Shown: positions 43,432-51,954, numbered from the stretch's first letter. The stretch: DNA of 64,000 nucleotides from Georgenia faecalis (GCF_003710105.1 NZ_CP033325.1:1922001-1986000), one strand, 5' to 3'. Notes: generated from the letters alone by a model not told the origin. Numbers and translations are program-made.

Positions 43432-43449
43432 GAGCACTCTAGAGTGCTC
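43432..43449. promoter_or_regulatory. Perfect palindrome covering divergent -10 boxes
   Basis: GAGCACTCTAGAGTGCTC is an exact 18-bp palindrome. Its centre supplies TAGAGT on both strands: on the + strand 7 nt before the ATG at 43453 (leaderless spacing), on the - strand 47 nt before the plsC start. A dimeric repressor here would control both genes. The half-site GCACTC resembles CIRCE halves, but the spacing is 2 instead of 9 nt. Confidence 0.55.
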
Positions 43450-43452
43450 AGC

Positions 43453-43935
43453 ATGGCTGGACCTACCCGCGGCGGGGCCGGTGGCGACGATCCGGGCCGT
43501 GACGACATCGATGCGCAGTGGGCGGACCTCACCGCCCGACTCGGCGAGCTGCGCCTCCCGCCGCCCGCCGACGGCGAGGACGAGCCGGTGGCGCCGCCCG
43601 CGCGCCCGGCCCCCGACCTCGGTCCGCGGGACTACGTGCCCGGCGATCCCGGGCCCGACGACGAGGACGACGACCCGGGCCGCGACCTCGTGGACGGCTT
43701 CTCCCCGCCCGACCCGGACCCGATCTCCGGCGCGCACCCCGTCGTGGCGGTGGGCTGGTCCGCCGTCGTCACGGGGCTGGCGCTGCTGTTCGTGTGCGCG
43801 ATCGTGTGGCGCACCGCGCCCACGCTGGTGTGGATCGGCGCGGTGGCGGCCCTCGTCGGCGGCGTTGGGCTGCTCCTGTGGCACATGCCCGCGCACCGGG
43901 ACCCGGACGACTACGACGACGGCGCCGTCGTCTGA
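43453..43935 (+). CDS. Acidic membrane protein, unknown function
   Basis: A 160-residue protein: about 90 N-terminal residues rich in Asp, Pro and Gly (DEDDDPGRDL), then two hydrophobic helices (AVVTGLALLFVCAIVW and LVWIGAVAALVGGVGLLLW) and a short acidic tail (DPDDYDDGAVV). It resembles DUF308-like two-helix actinobacterial proteins but I cannot name it. The start ATG has no SD and a -10 box 7 nt upstream inside a palindrome. Confidence 0.75.
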   Translation: MAGPTRGGAGGDDPGRDDIDAQWADLTARLGELRLPPPADGEDEPVAPPARPAPDLGPRDYVPGDPGPDDEDDDPGRDLVDGFSPPDPDPISGAHPVVAVGWSAVVTGLALLFVCAIVWRTAPTLVWIGAVAALVGGVGLLLWHMPAHRDPDDYDDGAVV

Positions 43936-44000
43936 GCCGGGTCTGCTAGGCCGCCGGCGGCCGCCCGCTGGGGGCTGCCCGGGCCCGGCCGGCGGCTGAC

Positions 44001-44032
44001 GCCGTCCGGATGCCCGCGCCGTCCGGATGCCC
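44001..44032. repeat. Duplicated 15-mer GCCGTCCGGATGCCC
   Basis: Two exact copies (44001-44015 and 44018-44032), period 17, in the 243-nt gap between the membrane protein gene and the glucokinase. The gap has no gene. Confidence 0.85.
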
Positions 44033-44115
44033 ACGTGCGACGTACTGACGCACATACGCACCGGCGCCAGATGCACCGGCGCCCGGCGCCACCGCGTGAG
44101 CGGCGGGGCCGGGCG

Positions 44116-44156
44116 TCGCGCCTGGTGCGTCCGTGCCAGGCATCGCGCCTGGTGCG
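44116..44156. repeat. Duplicated 14-mer TCGCGCCTGGTGCG
   Basis: Two exact copies (44116-44129 and 44143-44156), period 27, just downstream of the glucokinase stop region. With the other duplicated 15-mer this suggests local slippage in a non-coding gap. Confidence 0.85.
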
Positions 44157-44178
44157 GCAGCGCGGGGTGCCGGGCGGG

Positions 44179-45117
44179 TCAGTGCCGGGCGAGGTCCGCC
44201 GCGCCGACGATGCCCGCCTCGTTGCCGAGGCGCGCGATCTCCAGCTGGGCCTCCGGGCGGAAACCCCGCGCCGAGAGCTGCGCGCGGAACTCCTCGCGGG
44301 CCGGCTCGAGGAGCAGGTCCCCGGACTCCGCCACGCCGCCGCCGATGACGACGATCTGGGGGTCGAGGACGGCGACCAGGTCGGCGATCCCGGCGCCCAC
44401 CCAGTGGCCGAGCTGGATGACGAGCTCGCGGGCCAGCGGGTCCCCCTCCGCGGCGGCGGCCGTCACGTGCGGGCCCTTGACCTTCCCGCCGTCGGCGGCG
44501 GCGAGCTCCAGCAGGCGCTGGCCACGGCTGGCGTCGGTGATGATGGCGTTACGGGCCGCGCGGGTGAGCGCACGGCCGGAGGCGTACATCTCCCAGCAGC
44601 CCTCGTGGCCGCAGCCGCAGTAGTGGCCATTGGGCACCATGCGCATGTGGCCGATCTCCCCGGCCGCACCGAACGAGCCGCGCAGGAGCATGTCGTCGAG
44701 GACGATCGCGCCGCCGAGCCCGGTCCCGACGGTGAGCATGACCATGGACCGCGCCTCGCGCGCCACGCCGAAGCGGAACTCCGCCCAGCCCGCGGCGTTG
44801 GCGTCGTTCTCGATGACGATCGGCAGGTCGATGCCGAGCGCGAGGCGCTCACGCAGGGGGTAGTCGCGCCAGGCGATGTTGGGGGCAAACACCACGCCGT
44901 CCCGGCGGGGGCTGATGAACCCGGCAGCGGCCACACCGACGGCCCCGACGTCCCACTGGGCGCGGAGCTCCGAGACGGCCGCCACGACGGCGTTCTCGAT
45001 CGCCGCGGGGTCCTGGGGGTCGGTGTCCCGCCGGGTGTGGGCGAGCAGGTTGCCGTCCTCGTCGACCACCCCCGCCGCGATCTTCGTGCCGCCGATGTCC
45101 ACGCCGATGGTGTCCAT
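44179..45117 (-). CDS. ROK family glucokinase
   Basis: A 312-residue sugar kinase, probably phosphorylating glucose with ATP or polyphosphate. Motifs: DIGGTKIAAGVVD (phosphate loop, about 7-19), ENDANAAGWAE (catalytic Asp, about 110), TVGTGLGGAIV (about 135) and the ROK zinc site GHYCGCGHEGCWE (about 168-180), with VVIGGGVAESG near 265. No N-terminal winged helix, so it is an enzyme and not a NagC-type repressor. GGGAG precedes the ATG. It is divergent from the acyl-CoA ligase gene. Confidence 0.92.
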   Translation of the reverse strand: MDTIGVDIGGTKIAAGVVDEDGNLLAHTRRDTDPQDPAAIENAVVAAVSELRAQWDVGAVGVAAAGFISPRRDGVVFAPNIAWRDYPLRERLALGIDLPIVIENDANAAGWAEFRFGVAREARSMVMLTVGTGLGGAIVLDDMLLRGSFGAAGEIGHMRMVPNGHYCGCGHEGCWEMYASGRALTRAARNAIITDASRGQRLLELAAADGGKVKGPHVTAAAAEGDPLARELVIQLGHWVGAGIADLVAVLDPQIVVIGGGVAESGDLLLEPAREEFRAQLSARGFRPEAQLEIARLGNEAGIVGAADLARH

Positions 45118-45267
45118 GCTTCTCCCTGCTTTCCTGGTGCGTCGTTGCCCGGCAGCCCCACCACGCGCGATGAAGGGGACCGTATCGGTGAGTAATGGCG
45201 CGGCTGGGCACGGTTCTGCGGATATCGTGTCGCACATCACCGCCGCGCTACTGCCACTGGAGCCAGT

Positions 45268-47115
45268 ATGGACGAGTTCCGCGTTCCCCTGCGTGTCACC
45301 ACCGAGCCCACGATGAGCATCAGCGACCTCCTCATCGGCCACGCGCGCCACGAGCCGGGGCGGGTGCTCCTCGAGGAGCAGGTCGACGGCGCCTGGCGCC
45401 GTCACGGCGCCGCCGAGGTCCTCGCCGTCGTCGAGGCCACCGCGAAGGGCCTCATCGCCGCCGGGGTCGGGCCGGGCGACCGCGTGGCGATCATGTCGCG
45501 CACCCGCTACGAGTGGACGATCCTCGACTTCGCCATCTGGCACGCCGGGGCGGTGCCCGTGCCGGTGTACGAAACGTCCTCGGCGGACCAGACCCGCTGG
45601 ATCCTCTCCGACGCCGCCGCGTGCGCGGTCGTCGTGGAGACCGCCGCCCACGCCGCCGTCGTCGCCGAGGCGCGGGACACCGATGGAGGCCTTCCGGAGC
45701 TGCGCGAGGTGTGGCAGATCGACGACGGCGCGCTGGCGCAGCTCGCCGCCCTGGGCAAGGACGTGCCCGACGCCGACCTCGCCGCCCGGCACGCGGCCGT
45801 CGGCCTGGCGGACCTCGCCACGATCATCTACACGTCGGGGACGACCGGTCGCCCCAAGGGCGCGATGCTCACGCACGGGAACTTCGTCGAGCTCACCCGC
45901 AACTCCGTCGCGGACCTCGCCGTCGTCGTCTCGAGCCCGGGGGCGCGGACGCTGCTGTTCATGCCCCTGGCGCACGTGTTCGCGCGCTTCGTCGAGGTCC
46001 TCGCCGTCGCCGCCGGCGTCGCGCTCGGGCACACGCCGGACACGAAGACGCTGGTGGCCGACATGGGCACCTTCAAGCCGTCGTTCATCCTCTCGGTCCC
46101 CCGCGTCTTCGAGAAGGTCTACAACTCGGCGGAGCAGAAGGCCGCCGCGGGCGGCAAGGTGAAGATCTTCCGGTGGGCGGCGCGCGTGAGCATCGCCTAC
46201 TCCCGGGGCCTGGACTCCCCCGGCGGGCCCGGTGTGCGCCTCAAGGCGATGCACAAGGTCGCCGACGCCCTGGTGCTCAAGAAGATCCGTGGGGCCCTCG
46301 GCGGCAACGCGCAGTACGCCATCTCCGGCGGCGCCCCGCTCGGTGAGCGCCTCGGGCACTTCTTCCGCGGCGTCGGGCTGGTCGTGCTCGAGGGGTACGG
46401 CCTCACGGAGACGACGGCGCCGACGAACGTCGCGCGTCCCGGGAAGGTGAAGATCGGCACGGTGGGGACCCCGCTGCCCGGCACGGCGATCCGCATCGCC
46501 GAGGACGGCGAGATCCTCGCCTCCGGCATCCCGGTCTTCGCCGGTTACCACAACGACCCGGAGGCGACGGCGGCCGCCTTCACCGGTGAGTGGTTCCACA
46601 CCGGCGACCTCGGCTCGATGGACGAGGAGGGGAACCTGGCGATCACCGGCCGCAAGAAGGAGATCATCGTCACCGCCGGTGGCAAGAACGTCGCCCCCTC
46701 GCACCTCGAGGACCCGCTGCGGGCCCACCCCCTGGTCTCCCAGTGCGTGGCGATCGGTGACCGTCGCCCGTTCGTCAGCATGCTCGTCACCCTCGACGCG
46801 GAGATGCTCCCCGCGTGGCTCAAGGCGCACGGGAAGGACGACATGCCCGTCTCGCGGGCCATGGCGGACCCTGACGTCCTGCGCTCGATCCAGCTCGCCG
46901 TCGACCGGACCAACACGAAGGTGTCCCGCGCAGAGTCGATCCGCCTGTTCCGGGTGCTCGAGCAGGACTTCACCGTGGAGAACGGCTACCTGACGCCGTC
47001 GCTCAAGGTGAAGCGGAACCTCGTCCTGGCCGACCACGCGGACCTCGTCGACCAGCTCTACGCCGACGCGGCCGCCGAGCGCGGGCGCGAGCAGGGCTCG
47101 GCGACGCACGCGTAA
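45268..47115 (+). CDS. Long-chain fatty acid CoA ligase (FadD15-like)
   Basis: A 615-residue AMP-forming ligase that activates fatty acids to acyl-CoA. Motifs: YTSGTTGRPKGAMLTH (P-loop, about 190), GYGLTETTAPT (about 376), GEWFHTGD (about 443) and GRKKEIIVTAGGKNVAP (about 463), with the catalytic Lys in SLKVKR near 575. No signal peptide or membrane helix. GGAG lies before the ATG. Position equals Rv2187. Confidence 0.92.
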   Translation: MDEFRVPLRVTTEPTMSISDLLIGHARHEPGRVLLEEQVDGAWRRHGAAEVLAVVEATAKGLIAAGVGPGDRVAIMSRTRYEWTILDFAIWHAGAVPVPVYETSSADQTRWILSDAAACAVVVETAAHAAVVAEARDTDGGLPELREVWQIDDGALAQLAALGKDVPDADLAARHAAVGLADLATIIYTSGTTGRPKGAMLTHGNFVELTRNSVADLAVVVSSPGARTLLFMPLAHVFARFVEVLAVAAGVALGHTPDTKTLVADMGTFKPSFILSVPRVFEKVYNSAEQKAAAGGKVKIFRWAARVSIAYSRGLDSPGGPGVRLKAMHKVADALVLKKIRGALGGNAQYAISGGAPLGERLGHFFRGVGLVVLEGYGLTETTAPTNVARPGKVKIGTVGTPLPGTAIRIAEDGEILASGIPVFAGYHNDPEATAAAFTGEWFHTGDLGSMDEEGNLAITGRKKEIIVTAGGKNVAPSHLEDPLRAHPLVSQCVAIGDRRPFVSMLVTLDAEMLPAWLKAHGKDDMPVSRAMADPDVLRSIQLAVDRTNTKVSRAESIRLFRVLEQDFTVENGYLTPSLKVKRNLVLADHADLVDQLYADAAAERGREQGSATHA

Positions 47116-47270
47116 CGGAGGCCTCGCGGTCCTGCGTGTCGCGGGCCCGGCCGGCCGGTGCGCTGGCTGGGCGCGCGCCGCCGGTCGCTGTCCGGGTCGG
47201 CGGCTGGGCGACGCACGCCTAGCCTGCCGCCGGTCTGGGCGGGGCTTTCGGACGCGGGGACGCCGCGTCC

Positions 47271-47492
47271 TCAGCCCGTCTCGGCGCGGACCATCCTCAG
47301 CGGCGGCACGAGCCCGGAGTCGGCGAGGACAGCGATCGCCGTCTGCTCGTCCTCCCCCAGCTCCGGCGTCGGCACCGCTCGTAACGAACCGCGCGCGCTT
47401 GCCGGCGGACCGACCGGAATGGTCAGAAACGTGACCACGCAGTCGTCGCAGGCGATGTCACGCATCGTGCAGCTATTGCAGTCGATCATCAT
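47271..47492 (-). CDS. Small cysteine-rich conserved protein, unknown function
   Basis: A 73-residue protein with two CxxC pairs in MMIDCNSCTMRDIACDDCVV (residues 5, 8, 15 and 18), a compact zinc or Fe-S site, and the ending AVLADSGLVPPLRMV, which I associate with an uncharacterised actinobacterial family located near the DnaQ-UvrC-like gene. The ATG at 47492 is 7 nt after TACGGT (47500-47505, minus strand), so it is probably leaderless; an upstream in-frame ATG at 47522 would precede the promoter. Confidence 0.75.
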   Translation of the reverse strand: MMIDCNSCTMRDIACDDCVVTFLTIPVGPPASARGSLRAVPTPELGEDEQTAIAVLADSGLVPPLRMVRAETG

Positions 47493-47616
47493 GCTCGTGA
47501 CCGTAGGACCGACCACTGACATTGCCCGGCGATGATCATGTGGACGGTTCGCGGGCTCGCGCACACACCGCTATTCGCACGGCACCGGCCGCCGTGCGCC
47601 CCTTACGCCCCGCCGC

Positions 47617-47677
47617 GCGCCCTTGAAGTGGTGCCGTACGCGTGGCCCACCACCCGGACGGCACCACTCAAGGGCGC
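47617..47677. repeat. Long near-perfect inverted repeat
   Basis: Arms 47617-47637 and 47658-47677 (starting GCGCCCTTGAAGTGGTGCCGT) pair over 20 bp with one bulged A, around a 20-nt loop. It lies in the 618-nt stretch 47493-48110, which has no gene. No transposase or target duplication is evident. Confidence 0.75.
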
Positions 47678-47864
47678 ACAGCCAAGATCATTAGCGGCCA
47701 GCCGCTCACGGCGACGCGTTGCTCCCATTCGAGCGCGTCACTCGCGGATCACCGGAGCGCGGGTAAAGCACCTGCTTGAGAGCACGAGCCATCGGCGCAG
47801 CGCCGGGGCCATCAGCGCTGAATGCACCGGGCGCCTCCTTTCCCGGCAGCAGGTCAGCGCCGCA

Positions 47865-47907
47865 ATGGGTGAGATCGCGGTGCCTATAGCGCTGGAACCT
47901 CACCCAT
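47865..47907. repeat. Inverted repeat ATGGGTGAG/CTCACCCAT in the same gap
   Basis: Nine-bp perfect arms at 47865-47873 and 47899-47907, enclosing 25 nt that can pair further (CGC...GCG). It could fold as a stem of a structured RNA or be an operator. The rest of the gap (to 48110) is C-rich and featureless. Confidence 0.5.
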
Positions 47908-48097
47908 AGGGGCCGCCACCGCGGCGGGAGGAGATCCCGCCCCCCCGCCGTGCCGAGGCCGCCGCCCCGCACCCCCGCGCCATACCCCGCACCCCCCGCG
48001 CCCCGCCCCGGCGCCCCGCCGCGCAGCGTGGCGCGGATCGCTCCGCCCCGTAGCACCACCCCGGCGTGGCCCCGGCCGGGATGTCAGTGGCCGGTCG

Positions 48098-48103
48098 TAG
48101 CGT
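48098..48103 (+). promoter_or_regulatory. -10 box of leaderless DnaQ-UvrC-like gene
   Basis: TAGCGT lies 7 nt before the GTG at 48111; no SD precedes that codon. Confidence 0.45.
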
Positions 48104-48110
48104 GCGGAAC

Positions 48111-49877
48111 GTGGTTCAGACCTTCCTCCCTCACCCCCCGGGGGCCCGCCTGGCGCTCGAGGACGCCACTCGCGCCCGCACCGGTAGCCCGGTCCAGATG
48201 GGCCTCGACGAGCTCGGGACCCCGCTGTCCCAGACCACGTTCGTCGTCGTCGACCTCGAGACCACCGGCGGCTCCCCCACGTCGTCGGAGATCACCGAGA
48301 TCGGCGCGGTCAAGGTGCGCGGCGGGGAGGTCCTCGGCGAGTTCCAGACCCTGGTGGACCCGGGCTCCCCCGTCCCGCCGATGATCACCGTGCTCACCGG
48401 CATCACGGACGCCATGCTCGTCGGCGCCCCCCGCATCGGCGAGGTGCTGCCCGCGTTCCTCGAGTTCGCCCAGCTCGGTGCGGGCACGGTCCTCGTCGCC
48501 CACAACGCCCCCTTCGACGTCGGCTTCCTCCGCGCGGCGGCGGACCGGATGTCGCTGCCCTGGCCCCGCGTCCAGGTGGTCGACACGGTCAAGCTCGCCC
48601 GGCGGGTCGTCACCCGGGACGAGGCCCCCAACAACAAGCTCGGCACGCTGGCCGCCCTGTTCGGTGCGACGGTGACGCCGGACCACCGCGCCCTGCACGA
48701 CGCGCGCGCCACCGTCGACGTCCTCCACGCCCTGCTCGCCCGGATGGGCCCGCTGGGGGTCACCCACCTCGAGGACCTGGTCACCGCGTCCGACCCGGTC
48801 CCCCACCAGCGGCGACGCAAGTCGCACCTCGCGGAGCACCTGCCCGGCGGACCCGGGGTGTATCAGTTCCTCGGCCCGCGCCGCGAGGTCCTCTACGTGG
48901 GCACGGCCGTCGACATCCGGCGCCGCGTGCGCTCCTACTTCACCGCGGCCGAGAAGCGCCGGCGCATCGGGGAGATGGTCGACCTCGCGGAGGAGGTACG
49001 CGCCGTCCCGTGCACGACGGCGCTCGAGGCCTCGGTCCGCGAGCTGCGGCTCATCGCCGAGCACGACCCGCCGTACAACCGCCGCTCGCGCCGCCCTGAG
49101 CGGCGCCCGTGGGTCCGCCTCACGGACGAGGCCTTCCCGCGCCTGACGATCGTCCGCCAGGTCACGCCCGACGACGACGCCATCGGCCCCTTCAGCTCCC
49201 GCCGCGCGGCCGAGGAGTGCGTCGAGGCGATCCAGGAGGCGTTCGCGCTCCGGCGGTGCACGCCCCGGCTCCCGCGGCTGGCCCGCGCCGGGGCGAGCGC
49301 CTGCGTCCTCGCCGAGATCGGCCGGTGCGGAGCGCCGTGCACCGGAGCGCAGGACGTCCCGTCCTACGCCGTCGTCGCCGGGGCCGTCCGGGCCTGCCTG
49401 CGGGAGGACGCCGAACCGGTCGTCGCGGCCGTCCACGCCCGGATCGCCACCCTCGCGGTGCAGGAGCGGTTCGAGGAGGCCGCCGTCCAGCGCGACCGCC
49501 TGCGCTCCTTCCTCGTCGCTGCGCGCCGTACCCAGCGCCTGCGCCCGCTGTGGCGCTGCCCGGAGCTCGTCGCCGCCCGCCGCGCGGCCGACGGCGGATG
49601 GGAGCTCGTGCTGGCCCGGTACGGCCGCCTCGCGGGGACCTGCCTGGTCCCCCGCGGGGTCGACCCCATGCCCGCAGTCGAGGCCCTCGTGGCGACGGGT
49701 GAGGTGGTCGCCGCCCCTACGACCGCCATGGGGGCGGCGAGCTCGGAGGAGACCGAGCTGCTCGCCGACTGGATCGAGGACCCGGCCACCCGCCTGGTCC
49801 GCTGGGACGAGAGCGACACCCCGTTGGCGTGCCCGGTGCGCGGCGCGGCCCGTCACGCGGTGCCCGCCCGGGGGTGA
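48111..49877 (+). CDS. DEDD exonuclease fused to GIY-YIG/UvrC-like domain (Rv2191 type)
   Basis: A 588-residue DNA repair nuclease. The N-terminal DnaQ-like 3'-5' exonuclease has DLETTG (about 48), VAHNAPFDVGFL (about 130) and HRALHDARATV (about 195). The second half starts with a GIY-YIG endonuclease core (GVYQFLGPRREVLYVG, about 248-263, then RRRVRSYF) and continues as in the UvrC N-terminal part with a cysteine cluster (CVLAEIGRCGAPC, about 402). It lacks the UvrC C-terminal RNase H and HhH domains. The start GTG is leaderless by spacing. This Cho-plus-exonuclease fusion is typical of actinobacteria. Confidence 0.92.
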   Translation: MVQTFLPHPPGARLALEDATRARTGSPVQMGLDELGTPLSQTTFVVVDLETTGGSPTSSEITEIGAVKVRGGEVLGEFQTLVDPGSPVPPMITVLTGITDAMLVGAPRIGEVLPAFLEFAQLGAGTVLVAHNAPFDVGFLRAAADRMSLPWPRVQVVDTVKLARRVVTRDEAPNNKLGTLAALFGATVTPDHRALHDARATVDVLHALLARMGPLGVTHLEDLVTASDPVPHQRRRKSHLAEHLPGGPGVYQFLGPRREVLYVGTAVDIRRRVRSYFTAAEKRRRIGEMVDLAEEVRAVPCTTALEASVRELRLIAEHDPPYNRRSRRPERRPWVRLTDEAFPRLTIVRQVTPDDDAIGPFSSRRAAEECVEAIQEAFALRRCTPRLPRLARAGASACVLAEIGRCGAPCTGAQDVPSYAVVAGAVRACLREDAEPVVAAVHARIATLAVQERFEEAAVQRDRLRSFLVAARRTQRLRPLWRCPELVAARRAADGGWELVLARYGRLAGTCLVPRGVDPMPAVEALVATGEVVAAPTTAMGAASSEETELLADWIEDPATRLVRWDESDTPLACPVRGAARHAVPARG

Positions 49878-50110
49878 GTGAGTGACGGCGGGGTGATCGA
49901 TGCGGGGCGCGTGCCGACCGGGGCCGAACAACGGCGGCGCCACTTGATGCGGGTGGGCAGTCGGCCCGGCGAGGAATGCGTGTGTGAGCCGCGAGGGGCG
50001 AGCGGCCGCCCCTGTCGGCCGCGGCGCACCGCCCGGTCGTCGTCAGGCGCGCGCGTGGGAGATCATGGAGCGGCGCCGCCACGGCGCCGTGCCCTGACGA
50101 AGGAGAGACC

Positions 50111-50392
50111 ATGATCACCGCGATCGTCCTCATCGACGCCGACGTCGCCCGTATCCCGGAGGTCGCCCAGGAGGTCGCCGAGCTGGACGGGATCACCGAG
50201 GTCTACTCGGTCACCGGCAACGTCGACCTCATCGCCCTCGCGCGCGTGCGGCGCCACGAGGACCTGGCCGAGGTCGTCGCCGACCGCATCGGCAAGGTCG
50301 AGGGCGTGCGCAGCATGCAGACCTACATCGCCTTCCAGGCGTACTCCACCCACGACCTCGAGCAGGCCTTCGCCATCGGTCTCGAGGACTGA
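50111..50392 (+). CDS. Lrp/AsnC effector-domain protein (stand-alone RAM domain)
   Basis: A 93-residue protein consisting only of the Lrp ligand-binding RAM domain: MITAIVLIDAD, GITEVYSVTGNVDLIALARV (about 27-46) and MQTYIAFQAYSTHDLEQAF. There is no helix-turn-helix, so it may sense an amino acid or modulate a partner regulator. AAGGAG precedes the ATG. It is convergent with trpD, 48 nt away, so tryptophan-pathway sensing is possible but unproven. Confidence 0.88.
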   Translation: MITAIVLIDADVARIPEVAQEVAELDGITEVYSVTGNVDLIALARVRRHEDLAEVVADRIGKVEGVRSMQTYIAFQAYSTHDLEQAFAIGLED

Positions 50393-50440
50393 CCCGCCCG
50401 CGAAGCGGCCGGGGTCTTCCGGCGAGCCCGCCGGCAGCCG

Positions 50441-51529
50441 TCAGCGCACGCCGCGGCGGCTGAACTCGGCCCAGCGCTCGAGGGCACCGGCCGCGAGGCC
50501 GTCGTCCACCGCCCGGGCGGCGTGAGCCATCCCGGCCCGGAGCCGCTCGACGAAGATCCCGTCCTCGGCCCCGGTCCCGGGCAGGGAGGCGTGGGCGACG
50601 AGCGCCGCACCCGCGTTGAGGAGCACCGCGTCGCGGACCGGGCCGCCGCGCCCCGCAAGGATCTCGCGGGCGACGCCGGCGTTGAAGGTCGCGTCGGCAC
50701 CGCGCAGGTCCTCGATCGTCGCGGGGGCGAGACCGAGCTCGGTGCGGGCGTCGAAGAGGTGCTCCGTGACCTCCCCGCCCTGCACGTGCCAGACCCGAGC
50801 GGGCGCCGTCGTCGTCAGCTCGTCGAGGCCGTCCTCCCCGCGGAAGACGACCGCGTCGACGCCGCGCCCCGCGAGGACGCCCGCGACGAGCGGGGCGATC
50901 CGGCGGTTGGCGACCCCGATGGCCGCGGCGCGGGGACGGGCCGGGTTCGTCAGCGGCCCGAGGACGTTGAACGCCGTCGCCACACCGAGCTCGCGCCGGA
51001 CGGCGCCGGCGTGACGCATGGAGGGGTGGAACGTCTGGGCGAAGCAGAAGGTGATCCCGACCTCGCGGAACGCCTCCTCCACCTGCGGCACGGTCATGTC
51101 GAGGCGGACCCCGAGGACCTCGATGACGTCGGCGGAGCCGCTCGCCGAGCTGGAGGCACGGTTGCCGTGCTTGGCCACCGGCACGCCTGCGCCGGCGACG
51201 ACGAGCGAGGCCATCGTCGAGATGTTCACCGTGCGTGCCCGGTCCCCGCCGGTGCCGACGATGTCGACGGCGTCGCGGGAGATGTCGACGGGCACGGCGT
51301 GGGCGAGCATCGCGTCGGCGAGCCCGGTGAGCTCGGCGACCGTCTCGCCCTTCGCCGCCAGCGCGGTGAGGAACCCGGCGAGGACGACCGGGCTGGTGAG
51401 ACCGGACATCACCTGGTCCATGGCCCAGGACGCCTGGTCGACGTCGAGGTCACCGCCGGCGATGAGGGAGGAGGTGAGCTCCGACCACGTCGGGGTGGAC
51501 GGCGCGGCGTTCTCCGCCGCCACGCTCAT
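50441..51529 (-). CDS. trpD: Anthranilate phosphoribosyltransferase
   Basis: Transfers phosphoribose from PRPP to anthranilate in tryptophan synthesis. The 362-residue protein has GTGGDRARTVNISTM (PRPP site, about 85-99), KHGNRASSSASGSADVIE (about 112), FCFAQTFHPSMRH (about 147) and NVLGPLTNPARP (about 178). Length is normal. Its ATG overlaps the stop of an atypical response regulator by 4 nt, so the two are co-translated. Other trp genes are not in the window; trpD next to ctaE matches Rv2192c-Rv2193. Confidence 0.95.
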   Translation of the reverse strand: MSVAAENAAPSTPTWSELTSSLIAGGDLDVDQASWAMDQVMSGLTSPVVLAGFLTALAAKGETVAELTGLADAMLAHAVPVDISRDAVDIVGTGGDRARTVNISTMASLVVAGAGVPVAKHGNRASSSASGSADVIEVLGVRLDMTVPQVEEAFREVGITFCFAQTFHPSMRHAGAVRRELGVATAFNVLGPLTNPARPRAAAIGVANRRIAPLVAGVLAGRGVDAVVFRGEDGLDELTTTAPARVWHVQGGEVTEHLFDARTELGLAPATIEDLRGADATFNAGVAREILAGRGGPVRDAVLLNAGAALVAHASLPGTGAEDGIFVERLRAGMAHAARAVDDGLAAGALERWAEFSRRGVR

Positions 51530-51954
51530 GCCTCCTGCGCGCGCAGGAAGCCGGCGACGACGCGCTGGATCTCGATCGGGTCGAGCGGCACCTGGACGAC
51601 GGCGTCCGCCTGGCACGACGCGGCCAGCCAGGCGTCCTGCGGGCGGGCGGTGAGGACGAGGACCGGCGGGCACTGGTACAGCTCGTTCTTCAGCTGCTTG
51701 CTCACCGCCATGCCACCGGCCTTGGCGCTCTCGCCGTCGAGGATGAGCAAGGCGTAGCCCCCCTGCTCCGCCTCGCGGACGACCGCGCCGTGGGTGGCCA
51801 CCTCCGTCCACCGGATCTTCGGCAGGTCCTTCGCGGCCCGACGGCCGACGGCCCGCTGCACCTGCTCCCGGGTGGTGACGTCGTCGCTGTACAGGAGGAT
51901 GTCGACCACCTCGGTCGTCGCGTCGCTCGAGGCGTCGGTGTTCACGGGCGTCAT
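51526..51954 (-). CDS. Atypical stand-alone response-regulator receiver domain
   Basis: A 142-residue REC-fold protein without output domain. It keeps the acidic pair in LLYSDDVTT (about 22), the phosphoacceptor Asp in LLILDGE (about 72) and Thr in VLTARPQD (about 101). The conserved Lys of the last strand is replaced: VQVPLDP, with Leu at the Lys position. Phosphorylation-dependent switching is therefore doubtful. ATG 51954 follows GAGAGG; a TTG one codon earlier is possible. Translationally coupled to trpD, a pairing that needs explanation. Confidence 0.8.
   Translation of the reverse strand: MTPVNTDASSDATTEVVDILLYSDDVTTREQVQRAVGRRAAKDLPKIRWTEVATHGAVVREAEQGGYALLILDGESAKAGGMAVSKQLKNELYQCPPVLVLTARPQDAWLAASCQADAVVQVPLDPIEIQRVVAGFLRAQEA

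Noticed and set aside
43432-43449. CIRCE (HrcA) element
   Set aside because: The half-sites resemble GCACTC/GAGTGC, but they are separated by 2 nt and not 9, and no chaperone gene is nearby.
49878-50114. 78-codon ORF after the DnaQ-UvrC-like gene
   Set aside because: No SD, an Arg/Ala/Gly-rich random-looking product, and it runs into the SD of the AsnC/Lrp effector-domain gene.
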